DNA from: Microbacterium sp. SD291
GTDB lineage: Bacteria; Actinomycetota; Actinomycetes; Actinomycetales; Microbacteriaceae
Assembly: GCF_017355365.1 (NCBI RefSeq)
Contig: NZ_JADIJR010000007.1
Coordinates: 60,793-124,792, forward strand
DNA length: 64,000 nucleotides
Direction: 5' to 3'
A model generated the notes under the pieces. That model was not told where the DNA came from. It saw nothing but the letters and a program-made list of their open reading frames with translations, and did no database searches. The position numbers and the translations under genes are program-made. Of the stretch, positions 8,121 through 15,602 are shown in pieces (positions within the stretch are counted from its first letter, which is position 1; every line of letters starts with the position of its first letter).

Positions 8121-8744
8121 ATGAGCGTGGACGCCACTGCATCGCCGAAGGCTCTGGCCGAAGAAGGCCCCGATCGCGACTTCTGGATCGCTCATCTGGG
8201 CGCACAGCTGCGAGAGCAGCGCACCGGCCGCTTCACCGTCGAGGAGCTCGCTGAGCGTGCAGGCGTGAGCGCCGGCCTGATCAGCCAGATCGAGCGCGGC
8301 ATCGGCAACCCGTCATTCGCGACACTGCTGCGTCTCGCGAACTCGCTCGATCTGCCGCTGGCGAGCATGTTCGCAGACCCTGATCCCGGCAACGACCATA
8401 TGGTCGTCCGGCGCGCCGATCGACGCAGGATCGAGATCCCCTCACAGGGGATCATCATGGAACTCATCGTTCCCGACTCGGAGCGCAAGCTCGGCGTCGT
8501 GAACATGACGATACCTGCGCACTTCGACGGTGCGAGCGTGCCGCACTCCCACGAGGGCGAGGAGTGCGTGCTGGTCAGCGCCGGTCGCCTGGTGGCGACG
8601 GTGTCGGGTCGCGACTTCGAACTGGAGGCAGGCGACAGCCTCACGTACGACGCGTCCCTGCCGCATTGGTGGAGCAACCGCACCGACTCGGCAGCCGTGA
8701 TGCTCGCCATCTCGACGCCGCCGTCGCTCGGTCGCGCGCACTGA
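8121..8744 (+). CDS. XRE-family regulator with C-terminal cupin domain
   Basis: About 207 residues from ATG 8121. GTG 8127 has better spacing from AAGGA, and ATG 8094 would overlap the -10. The N-terminal helix-turn-helix is clear: FTVEELAERAGVSAGLISQIERG, then NPSFATLLRLANSL. The C-terminal cupin shows VPHSHEGEECVLVSAG and LEAGDSLTYDASLPHWW. This architecture (as in PuuR-type and related regulators) binds a small-molecule effector in the cupin. It probably controls the island, including its own promoter at 8090. Whether the signal is the substrate or an intermediate is not known. Confidence 0.85.
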   Translation: MSVDATASPKALAEEGPDRDFWIAHLGAQLREQRTGRFTVEELAERAGVSAGLISQIERGIGNPSFATLLRLANSLDLPLASMFADPDPGNDHMVVRRADRRRIEIPSQGIIMELIVPDSERKLGVVNMTIPAHFDGASVPHSHEGEECVLVSAGRLVATVSGRDFELEAGDSLTYDASLPHWWSNRTDSAAVMLAISTPPSLGRAH

Positions 8745-8758
8745 CACGGGGCGACCTG

Positions 8759-9478
8759 ATGTCCGCTCCCGGACCGCGACGACGGCTCGGCATTCTCGTG
8801 CCTTCGTCGAACTCCAACGCCGAGTCGTCCCTGCAGCGCATGCTGGCCGGGCGGACCGACGTCTCGGCCCATGCCTCCCGCTTCCGGCTGCCGGCATCGC
8901 TGTCGGACCGTATCGATGCAGGCGTCCTCGGCGAGGCACCGGAGCTCCTCGCGGATCTCGAGCCGGACGCCGTCGCGTTTCACGGGACCTCGGGCTCCTG
9001 GACGGGCTTCGAAGGCGATCGCGAGCTCGCGGCCAGGCTCGAGGATGCCGTCGGCGCGCCGGCCACGACTGCTTCTCTCGCGGTGCGGGAGGCTCTCGAC
9101 AGTCTCCGGATCAGCCGTGTCGGGCTCGTCTTCCCGGGGCCGCCCGATATCGCGGCGGGGATCGCCGCGCAGTACGGCGCCGACGGCATCGAGGTGGTGC
9201 GCACGTCGACCCCGGACGAGGTCCTGAGCAACGCGGAGATCGGCCGAGCCGACGAGGAATGGATCGCTGGGCTCATGCAACCCGCATTCGACGCGAAGGA
9301 CATCGACGGCGTGATGTGCATCGGCACGAACCTCCGCTCGGCCTACCTCGTGGACAGCCTGGAGCGGGTGCACGGAATTCCGGTCGTCGACAGCGCGAGC
9401 GCGGTGCTCTGGCGGATGCTTCAGCTCGCCGGGGCGAACGGGCGCATCGCCGGGTGGGGGCGATTGCTGGCGTCCTGA
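8759..9478 (+). CDS. Asp/Glu-racemase-superfamily protein (maleate isomerase/arylmalonate decarboxylase-like)
   Basis: 239 residues. The N-terminus RRLGILVPSSNSNAE and the block AFHGTSGSW (residues 73-81) resemble maleate isomerase (MaiA) and arylmalonate decarboxylase. Active enzymes of this superfamily use one or two cysteines. At the first position (normally CTSGS) this protein has Gly76. At the second block the sequence is MCIGTNLRS: the residue directly before TNLR is Gly189, with a Cys two residues earlier (187). AMDase also has Gly at the first site and one Cys, so a one-base decarboxylase-type chemistry is possible. It is the last rightward gene before a convergent PuuE-like gene. Confidence 0.7.
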   Translation: MSAPGPRRRLGILVPSSNSNAESSLQRMLAGRTDVSAHASRFRLPASLSDRIDAGVLGEAPELLADLEPDAVAFHGTSGSWTGFEGDRELAARLEDAVGAPATTASLAVREALDSLRISRVGLVFPGPPDIAAGIAAQYGADGIEVVRTSTPDEVLSNAEIGRADEEWIAGLMQPAFDAKDIDGVMCIGTNLRSAYLVDSLERVHGIPVVDSASAVLWRMLQLAGANGRIAGWGRLLAS

Positions 9479-9481
9479 AGC

Positions 9482-10369
9482 TCAGCGGTCGCGACGGCTC
9501 CACGCCGCCACGATCTCCCGCCGCGGGGCGATCCACGCACCGGTCTCGCTCGCGCGCGTCAGCAGCCCATCCAGCGCCCCGATGCAGCTCGGCCGCCCGA
9601 TCAGGCGCGGATGCAGGCCGATGCTGAGCACCGAGGGGCCCTCCCGGTGATCGTCGAGGAGACAGTCGAGCGCACCCGTGAGGTAGGAGCCGAACGCGCG
9701 CGCGGTCGGGTACTGCGAGAGCAGGGCGGAATCGTTGGTATCGCCGGCGTAGGGAAGCACCGGCACGTCGATCCCGTCCGCGCCATCATGAGGCAGATCG
9801 TCGTTGAAGCTGTTCGAGTCGTACGCGAACGACGAATCGGACATGATCCGCCTGGTCGCCGGCGTGATCCCGTCCCGCGAGTACCACGTCGTCACCTCGG
9901 CGCCCGTTATCGCGGCTATCTCATCGCGCACGCGGTGGATGCGCGACTCCTCCTCCTCCGGGGAGAGATGCGTGTGCACATCCCACTTGTGCCCGTGTGC
10001 GGCGATCTCGTGCCCATCGCGGACGAGCGCCGCGGCGACCCGGGGGTTCGCCTCGAGGGCGACGGTGCAGCAGAAGGCGGTGGCGAGCGCCTTGTGCCGG
10101 CGGAGCGTGCGCAGCACGCGCCAGACCCCGGCGCGCGAGCCGTATTCGAAGGCGGACTCGAGGTCGAGGTTGCGTTGATCGGGGAGCGCCGGATGCCGCA
10201 GCCAGTGGCCGCCGAGATCGTCGGCGGCATCGCCGCGAGCGACGCTGCGCTCGGCTCCCTCCTCGATGTTCAGGACGATCGAGACGGCGACGCGGCTGCC
10301 GTTCGGCCATGCGAGAACGGGGGGATGCTCGCCGTATCCGCGCAGATCGCGGGGCATGGTGTCTGACAT
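9482..10369 (-). CDS. PuuE-like polysaccharide-deacetylase-fold amidohydrolase, copy 2
   Basis: 295 residues. Start ATG 10369 has GGGAGAA about 11 bases upstream; the inner ATG 10357 would also give a full domain. Parallel blocks to copy 1 at 6034 are RDLRGYGEHPPVLAWP, NIEEGAER, EYGSRAGVWR, GHEIAAHGHKW, SNSFNDDLPHD and LHPRLIGRPS. The HPRLIGRPS form is closer to classical PuuE/imidase enzymes than copy 1. The role is probably hydrolysis of a cyclic amide ring. It is transcribed away from the amidohydrolase gene at 10459, and the shared 89-base intergenic region holds a candidate operator. Confidence 0.75.
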   Translation of the reverse strand: MSDTMPRDLRGYGEHPPVLAWPNGSRVAVSIVLNIEEGAERSVARGDAADDLGGHWLRHPALPDQRNLDLESAFEYGSRAGVWRVLRTLRRHKALATAFCCTVALEANPRVAAALVRDGHEIAAHGHKWDVHTHLSPEEEESRIHRVRDEIAAITGAEVTTWYSRDGITPATRRIMSDSSFAYDSNSFNDDLPHDGADGIDVPVLPYAGDTNDSALLSQYPTARAFGSYLTGALDCLLDDHREGPSVLSIGLHPRLIGRPSCIGALDGLLTRASETGAWIAPRREIVAAWSRRDR

Positions 10370-10388
10370 CAACGACTGTTCTCCCGTC

Positions 10389-10417
10389 TGGTCATATTGA
10401 AGAGTCTTCGATAAGAT
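10389..10417 (+). promoter_or_regulatory. Candidate promoter and operator between divergent catabolic genes
   Basis: TGGTCA (10389-10394) and TAAGAT (10412-10417) are spaced by 17 bases and point to the gene at 10459. In the spacer lies an inverted repeat, ATTGAAG-AGT-CTTCGAT (10396-10412), with one mismatch in seven. The half-site ATTGAAG is identical to that in the operator at 330-345, suggesting a common regulator for both promoters. Confidence 0.5.
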
Positions 10418-10458
10418 GAATCTACCGGCGAAGCGGCCGGTCGTCGAGAGGAATCGCG

Positions 10459-11835
10459 ATGTCACTGCTGATCCGCGCAGGGGCTGTCGTCCCCGCCACC
10501 GGGGGCGTCGTCCTCGAGCGCGGCGGCGTCGTCGTGTCGCGCGGCCGGATCCTCGACGTCCTCGATGCCCGCGCCGCCGCCCAGCCGTTCGATGGACGCA
10601 TCGTCGAGGAGCCAGACGGTGTCGTGATGCCCGGACTCGTGAACATCCACACACACGGGGTGAGCCCGTCCCCGCTCTTCCCGAGCGGATCGCCTGCGCT
10701 CTCCGAGGAGCGATGGCGGGCGAACCTGGACAGGCACCTTGAAACAGGGACGACGACGGTGCTCAGCACGTGCGGACTCGGCACCATGGAGGACATCGCC
10801 GAAGCCGACCGGCGACACCCGGTCCACGTGCGAGCCGCCACCGCGCACACTCCGAGCGCGCTCGCCGCGGCCAGGGCGGCTGACGGCGCAGGTCTCTCCG
10901 AACGGCATGCCCTGATGACCGTCGAGCGGATGCTCGAGTCAGGAGCCGTCGCGATCGGCGAGCTCGGCGGCGGTCAGACCCTCGGAGGGGGCGGTCAGGA
11001 CCTGGTGTTCCTCCCCGCTGCGATCCTCGCCCGCACGGGGCGAACGATCTCCCAGGCGCAGGCCCGCTCGCTGAAGGAGTCGGTGCTCGGCAGGTTCATG
11101 AACGAGCGGAGCTACCGGCCGGAGGCCCTGCGTGCGGCCGCCGAGTCGTCCGGACTCGCGGACGTCGCCACCGAGGAGCTCAGAGAGCTGATCCTCAAGA
11201 CCGTCATGCCGTCCGTCGGACACGCGCGCCACGGCATCCGTGAGGGTATCGAGCTCGCACGAATGCTGGGCGTCCCTGCTCTGGTGCACAGTGCGTCCGC
11301 CTCCGCCGAACTCATACGAGATCTGATCGCGGAGCGGGGGCGGCCGACGACGATCATCGCGGGGCACGTCAACCACACGTCCCACTCCGCTGACGAAGCC
11401 GTAGAGCTCGCCATCGCCGGAATGGAGGCCGGATGGTACGCGGAGGCGAGCGTCTTCGATCTCCTCGAGGGACGGGAGACGGTTCAGACCAGGGATCACT
11501 GGGACGCGCTGCTCAGCCGTCCCGGCCTCGTCGACGCGCTCGCCACGGACTACGGGCACGACGGGCGGCATGATCCCCTGATCGCCGCCGTGCAGGACGT
11601 GATCGACGCCGGACACCGTTCGCTGGCCGAGGCGGTCGAGATGGTCACCTCGGTGCCGGCTTCGCTGATACCCGGACTGGCTGAGGGCGGGGCGATGCTC
11701 CGCGCCGGTGCGCCGGCTGACATCGTGATAGCCCGGCGAGGCGACCTCAGAGACGTGCGGCGGGTGTTCGTCGGGGGAGAGGAAGTCGTGGTCGACGGGC
11801 GCCGGGCGACGGAGGTGCGCGCTTGCGAAGGCTGA
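10459..11835 (+). CDS. Amidohydrolase-superfamily enzyme (hydantoinase/dihydroorotase-like)
   Basis: 458 residues; GAGAGGA precedes ATG 10459. The protein opens with the small beta-sandwich of amidohydrolases (LLIRAGAVVPATGG). It then shows the metal-binding HxH in MPGLVNIHTHG, downstream His-containing strands (VHSASA, IIAGHVNHT), and a catalytic-type Asp in LATDYGHDG. The C-terminus returns to the sandwich (APADIVIARRGDL). Relatives open cyclic amides, cleave guanidines or deaminate bases; enamidase and hydantoinase are plausible comparisons. The gene runs into the small ORF at 11823 and the amidase, forming a three-gene unit. No carboxylated Lys could be assigned by eye. Confidence 0.75.
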   Translation: MSLLIRAGAVVPATGGVVLERGGVVVSRGRILDVLDARAAAQPFDGRIVEEPDGVVMPGLVNIHTHGVSPSPLFPSGSPALSEERWRANLDRHLETGTTTVLSTCGLGTMEDIAEADRRHPVHVRAATAHTPSALAAARAADGAGLSERHALMTVERMLESGAVAIGELGGGQTLGGGGQDLVFLPAAILARTGRTISQAQARSLKESVLGRFMNERSYRPEALRAAAESSGLADVATEELRELILKTVMPSVGHARHGIREGIELARMLGVPALVHSASASAELIRDLIAERGRPTTIIAGHVNHTSHSADEAVELAIAGMEAGWYAEASVFDLLEGRETVQTRDHWDALLSRPGLVDALATDYGHDGRHDPLIAAVQDVIDAGHRSLAEAVEMVTSVPASLIPGLAEGGAMLRAGAPADIVIARRGDLRDVRRVFVGGEEVVVDGRRATEVRACEG

Positions 11836-11996
11836 CGGCGCGGGAACGGCTGGCCGTGGCTGAGCTGCTCGGCACGACACCCGCACGAGAAGAGCTTGAC
11901 GCGATCGCGGCCGCGATCGACGATCTGCGTGCAGGGCTCCCCGGCTTCCGTCGGGAAGCAGCCGCGCTGCTCGCGGAATGCGCCGATCATGAATGA
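11823..11996 (+). CDS. 57-residue GatC/AtzG-like small protein, probable amidase partner
   Basis: Read from TTG 11823, with GGAGG ending seven bases upstream. The frame overlaps the end of the amidohydrolase gene by 13 bases and the amidase start by eight. The product is mostly helical in character: RERLAVAELLGTTPARE, then ELDAIAAAIDDLRAGL, then REAAALLAE. Its size, position directly before a GatA-type amidase, and the LLG-P-I-L pattern recall AtzG/DUF4089 and GatC. Those small subunits wrap around and stabilise their amidases. The overlap on both sides and the good ribosome site make chance unlikely. The homology is a visual judgement only. Confidence 0.6.
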   Translation: MRRLTARERLAVAELLGTTPAREELDAIAAAIDDLRAGLPGFRREAAALLAECADHE

Positions 11997-13386
11997 GCTC
12001 TGGCGCTTGGACGTCGAGGCGGCGGCCGCGGCGCTCGCCGCTCGTGAGATCAGCAGCGTCGAGCTCGTCCGCTCTTCGCTCGCGCGCATCGAAGAGACCG
12101 AGCCGGCTGTGCACGCCTGGGCCCACATCGCAAAGGTCGGCGCTCTCACTGCTGCCTATGCGAGCGATGAAAGACGGCGCAGAGGAGAGCCGCTGAGTCG
12201 CATCGACGGCATCCCGATCGGGGTCAAGGACGTGATCGATGTCGAGGGGATGCCGACCCGTGCGGGCTCCGCATCCCTCAGCGGCAGCGGCCCCGTCCGA
12301 ATCGATGCGGCCTCGGTCGCGCGGTACCGGGCATCCGGCGGGGTGCTGCTGGGAAAGACGCACACCTACGAGTTCGCCTTCGGGCAGGGGGAACCGCCCA
12401 CTCGCAATCCTCGCGACCCCGCACGGTACGCCGGCGGGTCGAGCATCGGGTCCGGCGTGGCCGTCGCTGTGGGAGCCGTCCCGGCGACGTTGGGCACCGA
12501 CACGGGTGGCTCCATCCGAAATCCTGCCTCCGTGAACGGTCTGGTCGGAATCAAGCCGTCGCGCGGGCTCGTCTCCACGGAGGGCAGCATCACGATCAGC
12601 GGCACGATGGATGCGATCGGCCCGCTCGCCTCCTCCGCAGCGGGGTGCGCGATCGTGCTCGACGCGATCGCCGAACGCGATCCCCACGACCCGTCGTTCG
12701 CAGCGGTCGCCGAGCGCACGGCGGAGGACGCGAACCTGCGCGTGGGCATGGACCGTCGGATGTGGGAGCGCTGGGGTGTGGTTCCCGCGGTCTCGGAGCG
12801 GATCGCCGAAGCGGCCGACGTGCTTGCCGCGGCCGGCATCGACGTTGTCGAGACCTCGCTGCCGGCCACCGATCTCGCCCTGACGGCGGGCCTTCTCATC
12901 TCGCTGTCGGAGTCGGTCAGATCGCATCGGGACCGGCTGCGACGCGATGCCGCCGGTTATCTGAGCGACACGCGGGTGATGATCGCGACCGGCGCGCTCC
13001 TGACGCCGCGAGACATCGAGCTCGCTCACCGGGTGCGCGTCGCGCTTCGGGTGAAGATCGAGTCAGTGATGAGAGCGGAGGGGCTGACTGCGATCCTCTC
13101 GCCGACGCTTCCGGCACCGGCGCCCCGGCTGGATGCGATGGCGAGCGAGCTGACCAGCAACGGGAGTCAGGCGTCACTCGGAAGCGCACTGCGCATGCTG
13201 AGCGCGGCCAATCTCACGGGCCTGCCGGCACTCAGCACGCCCGCCGGGACGCTCGACGGAAGGCCGGTCGGCATGCACCTCCTCGGGCGGATGCGGGGTG
13301 ATGGAGAGCTCCTCGGTCTCGCCAGGCGCCATGAGAGCATCTCACCCTGGCGCGCGGAGCTGCCCGTCGAACCGGTGTCCGTCTGA
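11989..13386 (+). CDS. Amidase signature-family hydrolase (GatA/AtzE-like)
   Basis: 465 residues from ATG 11989. The Ser-cisSer-Lys triad is visible: Lys80 in IPIGVKDVID, Ser151 in YAGGSSIGSG, and nucleophile Ser175 in TDTGGSIRNPAS. Length and layout match AtzE/GatA-type amidases that cleave carboxamides in the cytosol. With the small ORF ahead of it the pair resembles AtzG-AtzE of the cyanuric acid pathway, which removes ammonia from 1-carboxybiuret. This makes a urea-, biuret- or amide-bearing intermediate an attractive substrate class. It is the last gene of the island; the phosphoribosyltransferase gene that follows has its own start signals. Confidence 0.85.
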   Translation: MNELWRLDVEAAAAALAAREISSVELVRSSLARIEETEPAVHAWAHIAKVGALTAAYASDERRRRGEPLSRIDGIPIGVKDVIDVEGMPTRAGSASLSGSGPVRIDAASVARYRASGGVLLGKTHTYEFAFGQGEPPTRNPRDPARYAGGSSIGSGVAVAVGAVPATLGTDTGGSIRNPASVNGLVGIKPSRGLVSTEGSITISGTMDAIGPLASSAAGCAIVLDAIAERDPHDPSFAAVAERTAEDANLRVGMDRRMWERWGVVPAVSERIAEAADVLAAAGIDVVETSLPATDLALTAGLLISLSESVRSHRDRLRRDAAGYLSDTRVMIATGALLTPRDIELAHRVRVALRVKIESVMRAEGLTAILSPTLPAPAPRLDAMASELTSNGSQASLGSALRMLSAANLTGLPALSTPAGTLDGRPVGMHLLGRMRGDGELLGLARRHESISPWRAELPVEPVSV

Positions 13387-13416
13387 GTGAGGGATGCCGA
13401 GGATGCTCGCATCCGA

Positions 13417-13422
13417 CAGAAT
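13417..13422 (+). promoter_or_regulatory. Leaderless -10 element CAGAAT
   Basis: CAGAAT followed by GG, exactly six bases before GTG 13429. See the finding on the shared leaderless signature. Confidence 0.5.
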
Positions 13423-13428
13423 GGGCCG

Positions 13429-13938
13429 GTGACCGATGCATCGAACGAGCGCGAGACGCTGACCTGGGACGGCTTCGGATCGGCGACGAGGGACCTCGCC
13501 CGCACGATCCTCAACAGCGGCTTCGAGCCGGAGGTCGTCGTCGCGATCGCCCGCGGCGGGCTGCTGCCGGCCGGCGCCATCGCCTACGGACTCGGCGCGA
13601 AGAACTGCGGTGCGATCAACGTCGAGTTCTACACCGGCATCGGCACCGTGCTCGACGCGCCGGAGGTGCTGCCGCCCGAACTCGACATGGCCTATCTCGA
13701 CGGCCGCAGGGTGCTCCTCGTCGACGACGTCGCCGACTCGGGTCGCACGCTCGCGCTCGCCGTGCAGCTGCTGAAGGAGAAGGGCGCGGACGTGCGCTCG
13801 GTGACGATCTACACCAAGCCCTCGACGATCATCCAGCCCGACTACGCCTGGAAGGACACCGATCTCTGGATCAACTTCCCGTGGTCGTTCCAGGGCACGG
13901 TCCGTGAAGAGGATCTCGGGCTCGCGCCCTCGGCCTGA
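13429..13938 (+). CDS. Phosphoribosyltransferase-domain protein
   Basis: 169 residues from GTG 13429, placed by the CAGAAT element six bases upstream. The PRTase fold shows VVAIARGGLLPAGAIAYGLG near the N-terminus. The PRPP-binding loop follows as VLLVDDVADSGRTL, with the two Asp residues expected to contact the ribose. It resembles xanthine/hypoxanthine PRTase-like proteins of actinobacteria whose base specificity has not been settled. It is not obviously part of the catabolic island, having its own start signal and a different codon of initiation. It converges on ligB with only 24 bases between the stops. Confidence 0.8.
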   Translation: MTDASNERETLTWDGFGSATRDLARTILNSGFEPEVVVAIARGGLLPAGAIAYGLGAKNCGAINVEFYTGIGTVLDAPEVLPPELDMAYLDGRRVLLVDDVADSGRTLALAVQLLKEKGADVRSVTIYTKPSTIIQPDYAWKDTDLWINFPWSFQGTVREEDLGLAPSA

Positions 13939-13962
13939 GCCGCTGAAAGGGGTCGGCGAACC

Positions 13963-15486
13963 TCAGCCCCGCAGCAGCGCGCGCAACGACTGGATCGTGT
14001 CGGCCTCGGCCGCCGTCTTGTCGGGGCGGTACGCCTTCACACGGGCGAACCGCAGCGCGATCCCGCCGGGATACCGCGGTGATCGCTGCACGCCGTCGAT
14101 CGCGATCTCCACGACGAGCTCGGGCCGCAGGAAGACGCCGCCTGCCGCCCGGTGCGTCTCGTACTCGGGGAACGTCTCGGTCTGCCACTTCAGCAGCGCA
14201 TCCGTGAGTCCCTTGAACGTCTTGCCGACCATCACGAAGTTGCCCGGCTCGCCGAACTCGCCCTCCGGGTCGCGCGCGCCCAGATGCAGGTTCGACAGCC
14301 AGCCCCGCCGGCGCCCTGATCCCCATTCGGCGGCGAGCACGACGAGGTCGTACGTGAGCACCGGCTTGACCTTGATCCAGGACTTCCCCCGGCGCCCAGC
14401 CGCGTACGGCGATTCGATCGCCTTGACCACGACCCCCTCGTGACCGGCGGCCAGCGCCTCGCGAGACAGCTGCTCGGCGGTATCCGCGTCGTCTGTGACG
14501 ATTCCGGGCATCCGCCATTCGCCGGCGATGCGCTCGAGCTCGCCCAGTCGCACGCTGAGCGGCTCGTCGGTGAGGTCGCGGCCGTCGACGTGCAGGACGT
14601 CGAAGAACCACGGGCGCAGCACGAGCTCACGGGAGACGTCGGCGCCGAATCGCGACATGGTCTCCTGGAAGGGCCGCGGGCCGCCGTCCTCGTCGAGGGA
14701 GAGTGTCTCGCCGTCGAGGATGAGGTCGGATGCCGGGAGGGCGCGCACGATCTCGACGATCTCCGGCACCCGGTGGGTGACGTCGGCGAGGCTCCGCGTG
14801 TACACGCCGACGTGGTCGCCGTGGCGATGCACCTGGATGCGCGCACCGTCGAGCTTGTACTCGACGGATGACTCCCCGGTGATCTCCAGGGCGGCGGTCG
14901 CGCTCGCGGCGGTGGCGGCGAGCATCGGGAGCACCGGACGGCCGACGACGAGCCCGACCGTGTCGAGCTCTCCCGGCGTGCCGGTGAGGGCGAGCAGCGC
15001 CGTCTCACCGAGATCGCCGGAGAGCATGGCCGCACGCCGGACCACGGCGGGCGGGCGATCCGAGGCACGTGCGATCGCATCGAGCAGCACTCCCTCGAGA
15101 GCGCCGGTGCGCAGCTCGCCGAGCATCGCGCGCGCGAGGAAGTCCCACTCCGCCGCCGTCGCGCGAGAGGCGAGCGCGGTGAGGTGCCTGTTGCGCGCAG
15201 CAGCCGATCCGGAGCCGGAAGCCGTCGCGAGTTCGGTCAGAGCGGCATCGACATCGGCGATGCTCAGCGAGGGAGCATCCGCGTGGATGACATCGAGCAC
15301 CGAGAGACCGCGCCAGCCGACGCCGAGCCGCCCCTGGCGGGGGCTCGCGCGCAGGATCCCGATGAGCACCGGGATCTCGGCGGCATCCGCCTGCCTGAGC
15401 AGCCGCGTCAGGGCGTCGATCTTCGCGAGCCTCGACGACGTGGCCGCGACCTCACCTGCGGTGGCGACGACCTCAGCGAGCTTCAT
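13963..15486 (-). CDS. ligB: ATP-dependent DNA ligase LigB
   Basis: 507 residues, the same length as mycobacterial LigB. The N-terminal DNA-binding domain is followed by the nucleotidyltransferase motif I, EYKLDGARIQVH, whose Lys211 would be adenylated. Then come motif III-like LILDGETLSL, motif IV HEGVVVKA, and motif V SWIKVKPV, with an OB-fold C-terminal part. It seals nicks using ATP; in actinobacteria it is accessory to the NAD-dependent LigA. The start ATG has GAGAAT six bases upstream and no ribosome site, so it may be leaderless. A hairpin separates it from the paa operon upstream. Confidence 0.93.
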   Translation of the reverse strand: MKLAEVVATAGEVAATSSRLAKIDALTRLLRQADAAEIPVLIGILRASPRQGRLGVGWRGLSVLDVIHADAPSLSIADVDAALTELATASGSGSAAARNRHLTALASRATAAEWDFLARAMLGELRTGALEGVLLDAIARASDRPPAVVRRAAMLSGDLGETALLALTGTPGELDTVGLVVGRPVLPMLAATAASATAALEITGESSVEYKLDGARIQVHRHGDHVGVYTRSLADVTHRVPEIVEIVRALPASDLILDGETLSLDEDGGPRPFQETMSRFGADVSRELVLRPWFFDVLHVDGRDLTDEPLSVRLGELERIAGEWRMPGIVTDDADTAEQLSREALAAGHEGVVVKAIESPYAAGRRGKSWIKVKPVLTYDLVVLAAEWGSGRRRGWLSNLHLGARDPEGEFGEPGNFVMVGKTFKGLTDALLKWQTETFPEYETHRAAGGVFLRPELVVEIAIDGVQRSPRYPGGIALRFARVKAYRPDKTAAEADTIQSLRALLRG

Positions 15487-15492
15487 GTCGGC

Positions 15493-15498
15493 ATTCTC
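15493..15498 (-). promoter_or_regulatory. Possible leaderless -10 element GAGAAT
   Basis: On the minus strand GAGAAT lies six bases before the ligB ATG. It is a weaker match than the other leaderless elements because the first base is G. Confidence 0.35.
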
Positions 15499-15534
15499 GC
15501 ACCGGCATCCGACATCCGCGTCTGCCGACGCCGT

Positions 15535-15591
15535 TCCGGTCGCACTCGGGCACGGTCCGCGGCTGCCGGACCGGGTCGAACTGCGACCGGA
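15535..15591. terminator. Nested hairpin between paaG and ligB
   Basis: Outer arms TCCGGTCGCA (15535-15544) and TGCGACCGGA (15582-15591) are perfect. An inner stem GGTCCG (15554-15559) pairs with CGGACC (15567-15572). It stands just after the last gene of the leftward paaABCDE-paaG unit and before ligB, so termination is the likely role. The outer arm is nearly the same as that of the hairpin at 22745-22797. Confidence 0.55.
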
Positions 15592-15602
15592 GCCCTGGAG
15601 CC

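Noticed and set aside
10939..13029. 696-codon minus-strand open frame across the amidohydrolase and amidase
   Set aside because: Low-complexity Arg/Gly/Asp composition with no motif; both plus-strand genes have catalytic residues in place.
13429..13938. Phosphoribosyltransferase as part of the catabolic island
   Set aside because: It has its own leaderless start signal and a housekeeping-type sequence, with no coupling to the amidase gene.
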